Origin: Cryobacterium ruanii
Lineage (GTDB): Bacteria; Actinomycetota; Actinomycetes; Actinomycetales; Microbacteriaceae
NCBI RefSeq assembly: GCF_004404055.1
Contig: NZ_SOHK01000007.1
Coordinates: 163,587-227,586 of the forward strand
Length of the DNA stretch: 64,000 bases
Direction: 5' to 3'
Part shown: positions 9,184 to 16,528 of the stretch, one piece after another
Position numbering within the stretch: position 1 is the first letter of the stretch
Layout of the letters: every line of letters starts with the position of its first letter
Translations under genes and position numbers: made by a program
Notes under the pieces: generated by a model
Databases searched by the model: none
What the model saw: only the letters and a program-made list of their open reading frames with translations
What the model was told of the DNA's origin: nothing

Positions 9184-11275
9184 CGGTTCTCCTGTGCTTT
9201 GTTTCGACCGGCAGGAATCTGTCCCACCAGTCCAAAATAATCTCGAACCGTTGCACACGATGCCGTGGGCGACCGGTTCGGCTGAGCTCGTGGTTCTCCC
9301 CCGGAAAAATGACCAGTTCGGTCGGAACTCCCCCGCGTTTGAGAGCAGCGTAGTACCGCTCGCCCTGAGCGAGCGGGCATCGGAAGTCCTGTTCTGAGTG
9401 CAGCACGAGCGTCGGGGTGACCACCTCGCCGACCAGGAACTGTGGGCTTTGGGACCGCAACAGGTCAGCATCCGTCCCCGCATATTCGTCGCCGAAGAAG
9501 TCACCGATATCACTGGTGCCGACGAACCCTTCGGGATCGAGAAAACCGCGTTCTACGATGGCTGCGGCGAATCGATGGTCATGCGCGATCGTCCAGGCGG
9601 TCAGGTAGCCGCCGTAGGACCCGCCCATAATGCCGATTCGTTCTGAGTCGAGAACGGGATCGGCCCGCAGCGCGCCATCGAGAAAATCCAGTACATCGGC
9701 CAGGTCGAGTGTGCCCATGCGCTGGCGGATGGCCCGCCCGTGGGCCTGGCCGTAACCGGAAGAACCGCGCGGGTTGCACAGCACCACCGCATACCCAGCG
9801 TCTACGTAGACCTGGGTCTCATCAAGCAGCGCACCGGTGTACTGCGCGAACGGGCCGCCGTGAATGGTCAGCAGCACCGGGTGCGGGCCCGGACCCGGCG
9901 GGGTGTGCACCCAGCCGTGCACCGGGTAGCCGTCTCGTCCGGTGACTATGAGCTCGATACCGGTTACCAGACCGGTGGCTCGAAGCGCCACGGAGAAGTC
10001 GGTGAGGTGCTGAGGTCCGGCGTCCTGCGGTCCGGTATCCTGGCGGTCGAAGCGCACGAGTACGAGGTCACCGGACGTGCCGGCGGACTGCACGGCGACA
10101 ACGGCCGTCGTCTCACGGGCAGCTACCGCGGTGACCACGGCCGCGCCACAATCGACGACCTCGACCTCTCCCTGTCCGTGCACCCGAAGCAGCTCGACCC
10201 GGCCACGGCTTCCGCGAAGTACCAGCACCGAGCCGTCTGGCAGCGGCGTGATTCCACCGGTCGCGTCCAGATCTACGCCGTCCCGATCGTCCTGCTTCGG
10301 GTCGGTCACCCGGATCGGAGCCGAGCCGTCGAGCAGGGTGCTGCGGTACAGGGCGGTCACGCGTCCAACGAAATCTCGGCCGGTCATGCCCAGGTCGGTG
10401 GCAAGCAACCAGAGGGTGCCATCATCGGCGCAGGCAAGCCCCGCGATGCCCAGGTTCTGCTTCGACCCTACGATGGTGCGTACCAAACGAACCGCCTCGG
10501 CACCATCGATGTCGTCGATTTTCTCGAGGTCGACTTCGATGATTTCGCTGCGCAGGTCGCCATCACGCCCGGCGTGACGCGCCGAGACGGTGAGAAGGCG
10601 GGATCCATCCGGAGAGAACGCCAACCCGGAATGATCGAAGTCCCCGTCGGTCAACGGGCGTGCGACGGCGAGGCCGGCGGCGTCGGCGCCGGACTCAGTG
10701 CGCTTCACATCAGATATGGACGGCGCAGGAGTAGGCATCGGTTCATCCCAGACGTTCGGAACCGCGACCAGGAATACGTGGACGCGGCGATCGGTGGTGT
10801 AGCCGACTCCGTTTGACCGATACCGCAGCGTGAGGATGCGGCGGGCCGGCTCGGACTCTGCGGACAGACCGGCTGCGGTGCCGTACCGGCCGAGTGCGGG
10901 AACCCGGGCAAGGAAGGCGATGCGATTGCCGCTCGGATGCCACCGAAAGTCCGTCACGCCGAGTGTGGCGTCGGTCATCGCAACGGGTTCGCCCCCGGCC
11001 GCGTCGACAACGTACAGTTGGGCGGTACCACCGGCCTGCGTTCGGAGGAATCCGATCAGGCTGCCGTCCGGGGAGAACCGTGGCGCCGAATCCCGAAAGC
11101 CGCGGGTCACACGGCGCGGAGCCGGCTCCCCCACCAACGCGACGGTCCAGAGCTGGCCGACATAGTCATCGGCTGCAAAATCTGCACGCGCCCGCGCGAA
11201 CACGGCCCGCGAGCCGTCGGGATGAATCGTCGGGCGCGACACCGACCCGAGCAGCAGAAGATCGGCGGGCTTCAT
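9146..11275 (-). CDS. prolyl-oligopeptidase family (S9C) serine peptidase
   Basis: Cytoplasmic acylaminoacyl-peptidase-like enzyme that trims short or N-acylated peptides. The first ~420 residues form a WD40-like beta-propeller with TolB-type repeats (FSPDGS appears several times). The C-terminal alpha/beta-hydrolase domain has the nucleophile in GGSYGG (Ser553), Asp630 in SEQDFRCPL and His662 in GENHELSR. No signal peptide is seen. The 709-residue length is typical. It starts 31 bp after the dehydrogenase gene on the same strand, and its 3' end overlaps the UvrA-like gene by 38 bp, giving a likely three-gene unit. Confidence 0.92.
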   Translation of the reverse strand: MKPADLLLLGSVSRPTIHPDGSRAVFARARADFAADDYVGQLWTVALVGEPAPRRVTRGFRDSAPRFSPDGSLIGFLRTQAGGTAQLYVVDAAGGEPVAMTDATLGVTDFRWHPSGNRIAFLARVPALGRYGTAAGLSAESEPARRILTLRYRSNGVGYTTDRRVHVFLVAVPNVWDEPMPTPAPSISDVKRTESGADAAGLAVARPLTDGDFDHSGLAFSPDGSRLLTVSARHAGRDGDLRSEIIEVDLEKIDDIDGAEAVRLVRTIVGSKQNLGIAGLACADDGTLWLLATDLGMTGRDFVGRVTALYRSTLLDGSAPIRVTDPKQDDRDGVDLDATGGITPLPDGSVLVLRGSRGRVELLRVHGQGEVEVVDCGAAVVTAVAARETTAVVAVQSAGTSGDLVLVRFDRQDTGPQDAGPQHLTDFSVALRATGLVTGIELIVTGRDGYPVHGWVHTPPGPGPHPVLLTIHGGPFAQYTGALLDETQVYVDAGYAVVLCNPRGSSGYGQAHGRAIRQRMGTLDLADVLDFLDGALRADPVLDSERIGIMGGSYGGYLTAWTIAHDHRFAAAIVERGFLDPEGFVGTSDIGDFFGDEYAGTDADLLRSQSPQFLVGEVVTPTLVLHSEQDFRCPLAQGERYYAALKRGGVPTELVIFPGENHELSRTGRPRHRVQRFEIILDWWDRFLPVETKHRRTDEQNVEDGYPVS

Positions 11276-11306
11276 CGGCTATTCGTCCCGCTCTTCGCCG
11301 ATAGTC

Positions 11307-12071
11307 CTACTGGCCGACGAAACCGGTCGTGTCACCAACGAGACGGGTGTTGCCGACCGGAACCGGCTCGACCGCTGCTGTGACGATCTCTGCCGCGAAT
11401 TCACTTACGTTGTACAGGCGGCCAGCCGCCTCCTTGCGGGCGCTGAGGGCGCCGGGGTTTGACCGTTCGAGCAGGGTCGCCGTGATGGTGCCTTCGATCA
11501 TGTCACCCGAGACGACGACGAATCCGATCCCGGCCTCTTCAAGCTGGGGTATGACGGCGCGAAGGGCATCTTCGCCGGCGCGCTTGCTGCGGGCGACTGG
11601 CTCATATTCAGGCATGGTGGGTGTGGTCTCGATGAAGTGGGCCTGGTGGCTGGTGACGTAGACGATTCGGGACTCGTCGCCGAGCACCGGGATGGCCTCG
11701 TTCAGCAGGTTGACCTGGGCATCGCGGTTGAGGGTCATGGCGTAGTCCTCAGCCATGCCGCTTTCCATGCCGCCGGACGCATTCATCACAAGGATGTCGA
11801 GGCCGCCGAATTCGGACCGAATAGTCTGGAACATCGTGGCGACCGAGGCCGGGTCGGTCAGGTCGGCACCGACCGTGATGGCTTGTCCACCGGCGGCGCG
11901 AATGGCGTTGGCGAGTTTGTTCGCGCGGCCCTCTTTATTGCGGTAGTTGATGACAACGCGCGCTCCGGCTTCGGCAAAATAGCCCACCGTGTCGGCGCCG
12001 ATACCGCGAGACGAGCCGGTGACGAGTACACGCTTGCCCTCAAGTGATCCTGCTGCAAGTGGATTGGTCAC
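11307..12071 (-). CDS. atypical short-chain dehydrogenase/reductase
   Basis: Rossmann-fold protein of 254 residues. The cofactor loop TGSSRGIG, the Asp in GADLTD and the NAS motif are intact, and a Ser is present in YVTSHQ. The catalytic YxxxK motif is not: the conserved lysine (VARSKRAGEDAL) has Val four residues before it, and the nearest Tyr is seven residues before. The usual PG motif after it reads VSGDMIEG. The fold and cofactor site are therefore credible but classical catalysis is doubtful. The start GTG 12071 has GAGGAG seven to eight nt upstream; an in-frame ATG at 12095 lacks one. Substrate unknown. Confidence 0.85.
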   Translation of the reverse strand: MTNPLAAGSLEGKRVLVTGSSRGIGADTVGYFAEAGARVVINYRNKEGRANKLANAIRAAGGQAITVGADLTDPASVATMFQTIRSEFGGLDILVMNASGGMESGMAEDYAMTLNRDAQVNLLNEAIPVLGDESRIVYVTSHQAHFIETTPTMPEYEPVARSKRAGEDALRAVIPQLEEAGIGFVVVSGDMIEGTITATLLERSNPGALSARKEAAGRLYNVSEFAAEIVTAAVEPVPVGNTRLVGDTTGFVGQ

Positions 12072-12218
12072 GGGTGCTCCTCTAAATTCAATCATCGATT
12101 TTCCGTGGCGAAGTGTGGCCTGATCGGTCATCCTCTACCCATTCGACCTTATCAAAAAGCCTCCGCCGCTCCCCCGGCGTGTTGTCCCCGGCACCTGCTA
12201 GTTTCGAGGGGAAACGCA

Positions 12219-12707
12219 ATGTGGAAGGCATCACCCATGGTCGACCTGACCGACTATCTCTGGATTTTGTGGCTCGTGCTCATTTTTGTGGCCATCACGA
12301 TCGAACTGCTGAGCCTCGAGTTCACCTTTCTCATGATCTCCATCGGCAGTCTCGGGGGTCTGGCCGCCGACCTTCTCGGCCTGGACTGGTGGCTGCAGAT
12401 CGTCGTTGCCGCCGGCCTGTCGGTGCTGCTGCTGCTGACTATCCGGCCCTTTCTTCTGCGGGCCCTGCGCAATGGCGGTGATCCTGCGCTTAGCAACATC
12501 GACGCCCTGATCGGGATGACCGGCCGGGTCGTCTCGACGGTCACCGAAACTGGCGGGCTGGTCAAACTGGCCAACGGCGAAACCTGGACGGCTCGCCTGC
12601 TGGTGGCCGGGGCGAGCATCGAGCCTGGCCAGCCGGTAAACGTCCATCGCATAGAGGGCTCAACCGCCGTCGTCATCCTCGCTGAAAGGACCCAGAACAA
12701 TGCTTGA
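12219..12707 (+). CDS. NfeD-family membrane protein
   Basis: Short NfeD-type protein: three membrane helices within residues 10-90 followed by a small OB-fold beta domain (IGMTGRVVSTV... to the C-terminus). This family nearly always partners an SPFH/stomatin protein, and here the SPFH gene overlaps it by 8 bp. The pair is thought to organise membrane microdomains. ATG 12219 follows GAGGGGAAA and gives 162 residues; ATG 12237 is an alternative. No protease domain is present, so this is the short form. Confidence 0.88.
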   Translation: MWKASPMVDLTDYLWILWLVLIFVAITIELLSLEFTFLMISIGSLGGLAADLLGLDWWLQIVVAAGLSVLLLLTIRPFLLRALRNGGDPALSNIDALIGMTGRVVSTVTETGGLVKLANGETWTARLLVAGASIEPGQPVNVHRIEGSTAVVILAERTQNNA

Positions 12708-13665
12708 CCCCACAGCCTTCATCGGGCAGATCTTCGTGATCGCCCTGCTCGCCGTCCTGACGGTGTTCGTCATCGTCATTCTTGTGCGCGCCATTCGCAT
12801 CATTCCGCAGGGAAATGCCGGGGTGGTGGAACGCCTCGGTAAGTACCACAAGACGCTGCTGCCCGGCCTGAACGTGCTCGTGCCGTTTGTCGACCGAGTG
12901 CGGCCGCTCCTGGACATTCGGGAGCAGGTCGTCTCGTTCCCGCCGCAGCCCGTAATTACCGAGGACAACCTCGTCGTCTCCATTGACACCGTCGTCTACT
13001 TCCAGGTGACGGATGCCCGCGCAGCGACCTACGAGATCAATAACTACCTTGGTGCGGTCGAACAACTCACTACGACAACCCTGCGCAACGTGGTCGGTGG
13101 TTTGAACCTCGAAGAGGCGCTGACCAGCCGAGACAACATCAACAGCCAGTTGCGCATCGTCCTGGATGAAGCCACCGGCAAATGGGGTATCCGCGTGGGC
13201 AGGGTCGAGCTCAAGGCGATCGAACCGCCCCACTCCATCCAGGATTCAATGGAGAAGCAGATGCGTGCCGAACGAGACCGTCGCGCGCTCATCCTGACCG
13301 CTGAGGGTACCAAGCAGTCGGCCATCCTCACTGCTGAGGGGGCACGCCAGGCGGCGATCCTCGAGGCGGAGGGCGATGCCAAAGCTGCCGTCCTGCGCGC
13401 CCAGGGCGAGGCCGAAGCCATCACCACCGTATTCAAGGCCATCCACGACGGAGATCCCGACCCGAAGTTGCTCGCCTACCAGTACCTGCTCACCCTGCCC
13501 AAGCTCGCCGAGGGCAGCGCCAACAAACTTTGGATCGTACCGAGTGAACTGACCGAGGCGATGAAGGGCATCGGCAGTGCGTTCGGTGCGTATGCCGCCC
13601 AGTCTCCCGGGACGGCACCGTCTGCCACAGCCGCACCGGTGGCATCCGCTTCACCTGAGGTCTAG
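12700..13665 (+). CDS. SPFH/band-7 (stomatin-like) membrane protein
   Basis: N-terminal membrane helix (residues 7-28), then an SPFH domain starting IIPQGNAGVVERLGKY and including the conserved IREQVV...ITEDNL segment, then a long Ala/Glu-rich coiled coil (about residues 185-245: repeated ILTAEG, AILEAEGDAKA, AQGEAEA). The C-terminus is Ala/Ser/Pro-rich. It most resembles QmcA/stomatin-type proteins of 300-320 residues that oligomerise in membrane microdomains. The 8-bp overlap with the NfeD gene indicates coupled translation. The next gene begins 3 bp after its stop. Confidence 0.92.
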   Translation: MLDPTAFIGQIFVIALLAVLTVFVIVILVRAIRIIPQGNAGVVERLGKYHKTLLPGLNVLVPFVDRVRPLLDIREQVVSFPPQPVITEDNLVVSIDTVVYFQVTDARAATYEINNYLGAVEQLTTTTLRNVVGGLNLEEALTSRDNINSQLRIVLDEATGKWGIRVGRVELKAIEPPHSIQDSMEKQMRAERDRRALILTAEGTKQSAILTAEGARQAAILEAEGDAKAAVLRAQGEAEAITTVFKAIHDGDPDPKLLAYQYLLTLPKLAEGSANKLWIVPSELTEAMKGIGSAFGAYAAQSPGTAPSATAAPVASASPEV

Positions 13666-13668
13666 GCG

Positions 13669-14433
13669 GTGACGGGCACTGCACAGTCGGAGTTCTTGGC
13701 CGCACCGCCACCCCGGGTCTTCGCCCACCGCGGGCTGGCACAGGATGCTCCGGAGAATACGCTGCTCGCTTTCGTGAAGGCGCTCGCGGGCGGCGCCACC
13801 CACCTCGAGACCGACGTACACGTGTCGCTTGACGGCGTGGCCGTCATCAGCCACGATCCGGACTTGGCCATCCTCGGGCGGGACGTGCGTATCGAGCAGC
13901 TGACCCTGGCCGAGTTGAGACGCGTCAATCTGGGCTTCGGCCAGACGTTCACGTCCCTGGCGGATGCGCTCGAGGCGTTTCCCCGGGCGCTATTCAATAT
14001 CGATATCAAAACCGATGCCGCCGCCGAGCCGACCGCCCGAGCAATTCGGGACCAGCGGGCCACCGCTCGTGTCCTCGTGACCTCGTTCAACGAACAACGC
14101 CGCCGACACGTGGTCGGTTTGCTCCCCGGGGTGGTCTCGTCGGCCTCCGCACCGCTCGTGGCCCGGGCCGTAGCGGCAACGAATCTGGGGCTCACCTCGC
14201 AGGTACGACGTGCCCTCGAGGGCTGTGTCGCGGTGCAGGTTCCCGAATGTGCCGGGCCGGTGCGCATCGTCACTCCCCGTTTCGTTGCAATGATGCACAG
14301 AGCAGGGGTCGAGGTGCACGTGTGGACTATCAACGCCCCTCTCGACATGATTCGCCTCCTTGACCTCGGTGTCGACGGACTGGTCACAGACCGCACGGAC
14401 CTGGCCGTGTCTGTCATTACTCGCCAAACCTGA
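13669..14433 (+). CDS. glycerophosphodiester phosphodiesterase
   Basis: Hydrolyses glycerophosphodiesters from phospholipid turnover to sn-glycerol 3-phosphate and an alcohol. The GDPD hallmarks are present: VFAHRG (catalytic His) followed by APENT, then HLETDVHVS with the metal Glu and Asp, VISHDP, and INAPLDMIRLLDLGVDGLVTD at the C-terminus (two short adjacent motifs). 254 residues and no signal peptide indicate a cytoplasmic enzyme. The GTG start is 3 bp after the SPFH stop, so it completes an NfeD-SPFH-GDPD operon. Confidence 0.92.
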   Translation: MTGTAQSEFLAAPPPRVFAHRGLAQDAPENTLLAFVKALAGGATHLETDVHVSLDGVAVISHDPDLAILGRDVRIEQLTLAELRRVNLGFGQTFTSLADALEAFPRALFNIDIKTDAAAEPTARAIRDQRATARVLVTSFNEQRRRHVVGLLPGVVSSASAPLVARAVAATNLGLTSQVRRALEGCVAVQVPECAGPVRIVTPRFVAMMHRAGVEVHVWTINAPLDMIRLLDLGVDGLVTDRTDLAVSVITRQT

Positions 14434-14459
14434 GAATTACCTCCCAGAATGGGGGGTCT

Positions 14460-14488
14460 GGGAAGGTTAATACCCAGCTTGATGGTTT
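14460..14488 (+). promoter_or_regulatory. SigR/SigH-like promoter upstream of rbpA
   Basis: GGGAAG (14460-14465), 19-nt spacer, GTTT (14485-14488). The consensus for the thiol-stress ECF sigma factor SigR/SigH is GGAAT-N18/19-GTT. rbpA is a known SigR target in Streptomyces. Only the last base of the -35 departs from consensus. A transcription start near 14495 would give a leader of about 50 nt. Confidence 0.5.
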
Positions 14489-14544
14489 AAACATGGGAGA
14501 GCGTCGCGATCGATTTGTGATTGCGAGCGAGAGGAGACCACACC

Positions 14545-14913
14545 ATGGCTGACCGTAGTTTGCGTGGCATGAGATTAGGCGCACAAAGCCTGCAGAGCGA
14601 AGAAGGCGTCACCTTCTCCCCCCGGGTTACGCACACCTACCGGTGTGAGACTTGCGGGCGCGAGACGGTAATGATTTTTTCGGCCGAAGCTGAGGCTCCG
14701 GACGAATGGGAATGCAAATACTGCGCACGGACGGCGACCCGCCTCGTCGACTCACTGCCGGTGATCGTTGACCACTCCGACGAGAAGATACCTCGGACCC
14801 ATTGGGACATGTTGTTGGAACGCCGCACCAGAGACGAACTCGAAGAGCTGCTCGAAGAGCGCCTCACCGTGTTGCGCCTGCGACGTGGCGGGCAGCAGAA
14901 GATCGGCGCCTGA
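14545..14913 (+). CDS. rbpA: RNA polymerase-binding protein RbpA
   Basis: Actinobacterial transcription factor that binds sigma and the beta subunit and stabilises the open complex. The 122-residue protein has the N-terminal RSLRGMRLGAQS tail, a core with CETCG and CKYC pairs that form the zinc-ribbon-like fold, a basic linker, and the C-terminal helical sigma-interaction domain (RRTRDELEELLEERL). ATG 14545 follows GAGGAGACC. It is alone between the GDPD operon and lnt, which converges on it, and has its own SigR/SigH-like promoter. Confidence 0.95.
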   Translation: MADRSLRGMRLGAQSLQSEEGVTFSPRVTHTYRCETCGRETVMIFSAEAEAPDEWECKYCARTATRLVDSLPVIVDHSDEKIPRTHWDMLLERRTRDELEELLEERLTVLRLRRGGQQKIGA

Positions 14914-14977
14914 CAGCCGATTGAACCCCGCACGACCCGCCTCTTGCGGCAGAGCCGCTGTCGTTCGATCGGGCTCG

Positions 14978-16522
14978 CTAAATAACCGGATGGAACGACC
15001 GGCGTCGCTGGCGCTGAGTGGAAACGACACACATCACCAGCCCGGCCAAGCCCAGCCCAGAGACGAGCCATTCAAGCCCGCGGCCAACCAGCATCGCCGG
15101 CGTGGTGGCGTCGCTCAGCGGCACAGTCTGCACCATGGCACCCGCGGTGAAAGTCGGCAGGCTGTCGAGCGTCTGCCCGTCGGGCGTGATTATGGCACTC
15201 GACCCTACCGTGGAGATGTTCACCACCGTACGTGACGTCTCCAGTGCGCGGAGCCGGGCAATGGCGAGTTGTTGCACGCTCTCATCAGTACGACCAAAGT
15301 CGGCGTTGTTGGTCTGCGCGAGAATGATCTGGGCGTTCCCGTCGATCATCTCGTGTACGAGCTGATCGTCGGCGATGTCGAAGCAGATCGCGATGCCAGC
15401 GAGGACGCCGTCGATGTCGAAGATGTTGTCGCGGGTGCCGATGCCGTAGTCCCGGCCGATGAGGTCAATCAGGTCCGGGGCGAATGGTCGCCAGAAAGCC
15501 CTATCCGGCATGTATTCCGCGAAGGGCACCGGATGAATCTTGTCGTAGACGTCGACGGCTCCCCTGCCGGCCTTCCAGAGCAACGAGCTGTTGTAGTAAG
15601 TGTCCTCAGGCCTGGTAATGGTGCCGGTGATGAGGGGGGCATCCATTTCGGTGCTGACGTAGTCGAGTACCTGAGCGGCGGCTTTCGACCGGGTGGGGTC
15701 GATATCGCTCGCGTTCTCGGGCCAAACCACGAAATCCACCGTCTCGCCGATCAGCGGCAGAGTGGCCGAGGTATGGTCTTGCAGAATTTGCCCGGGATCA
15801 TATTCGGCGAACAGCCCCGCATCCGCGTTGCCTTGCACAGCGGCCAGGCGGGTCGTGCCGCTCTGGATGGTCGGCCAGGCCGGTATGGCGAGGACGAGCG
15901 CGACGGCACCGACGCCAACACCCACGCGCAGCGTGCGTGCCAGTTCAGGCTCGCGGAACAGCTGCACGGTGAGGGCACTCAACCAGACCAGGATGAAACT
16001 CAGGCCGGACAAACCCACCCAGGCGACAAGCGGTCCGAATGGGCTCTCCGACTGCGAGAGGGCGACCCGGCCCCAGGCAAAGCCACCGTAGGGCCACACC
16101 GCGCTGATGGCCTCACGCGCTGTCCACAGGCCGGCCACAATGACCGGCAGGAGACCGAGACGGCCCCACACACTCGGCCAGACGCGCGGACCATGCCGCA
16201 GCACGACGGCGGTGACGCCGAGCCCGGCGGCGAAGAACAGGCTCTGCAGCCCGCCGAGAGCGAACCACGGCACGAGGCCCAGGTAGAGGGTGATCCAGAA
16301 GATGTGGATCAGCCAAAACGACAACCCGGCGACCAGCCCCACGAGCAGACCGGCGCCCAGGCTGCGTCCGAGTAGGGCGAGGAGCATGAGCGCGACCCCC
16401 ACGGGTGCGAGAAACCACCAGTCCCGGTCGGGAAAACCGGCATCGAGAATCGCCCCGGCACCCGCTGCGACGAGAACGGATGCCCACAACGGCAAACTGA
16501 ACACGCGCTCACGCCCCGGCAC
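14978..16522 (-). CDS. lnt: apolipoprotein N-acyltransferase
   Basis: Integral membrane enzyme that adds the third acyl chain to the N-terminal cysteine of lipoproteins. About seven membrane helices lie in residues 10-215, followed by a nitrilase-like periplasmic domain with the triad Glu269 (VVWPENA), Lys328 (YDKIHPVPF) and Cys380 (AICFD), and a final membrane helix near residue 490. At 514 residues it is full length. The gene follows the helicase by 6 bp on the same strand. A likely substrate, the FKBP lipoprotein, is encoded in the same leftward gene run. Confidence 0.93.
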   Translation of the reverse strand: MPGRERVFSLPLWASVLVAAGAGAILDAGFPDRDWWFLAPVGVALMLLALLGRSLGAGLLVGLVAGLSFWLIHIFWITLYLGLVPWFALGGLQSLFFAAGLGVTAVVLRHGPRVWPSVWGRLGLLPVIVAGLWTAREAISAVWPYGGFAWGRVALSQSESPFGPLVAWVGLSGLSFILVWLSALTVQLFREPELARTLRVGVGVGAVALVLAIPAWPTIQSGTTRLAAVQGNADAGLFAEYDPGQILQDHTSATLPLIGETVDFVVWPENASDIDPTRSKAAAQVLDYVSTEMDAPLITGTITRPEDTYYNSSLLWKAGRGAVDVYDKIHPVPFAEYMPDRAFWRPFAPDLIDLIGRDYGIGTRDNIFDIDGVLAGIAICFDIADDQLVHEMIDGNAQIILAQTNNADFGRTDESVQQLAIARLRALETSRTVVNISTVGSSAIITPDGQTLDSLPTFTAGAMVQTVPLSDATTPAMLVGRGLEWLVSGLGLAGLVMCVVSTQRQRRRSFHPVI

Positions 16523-16528
16523 GTGAAT

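Noticed and set aside
9740..10816. 358-codon open frame opposite the S9 peptidase gene
   Set aside because: Antisense frame kept open by GC-rich codon use; the minus strand encodes a clear peptidase with intact catalytic residues.
15269..16375. 368-codon open frame opposite lnt
   Set aside because: Low-complexity Arg/Gly/Gln composition and full overlap with a well-conserved acyltransferase.
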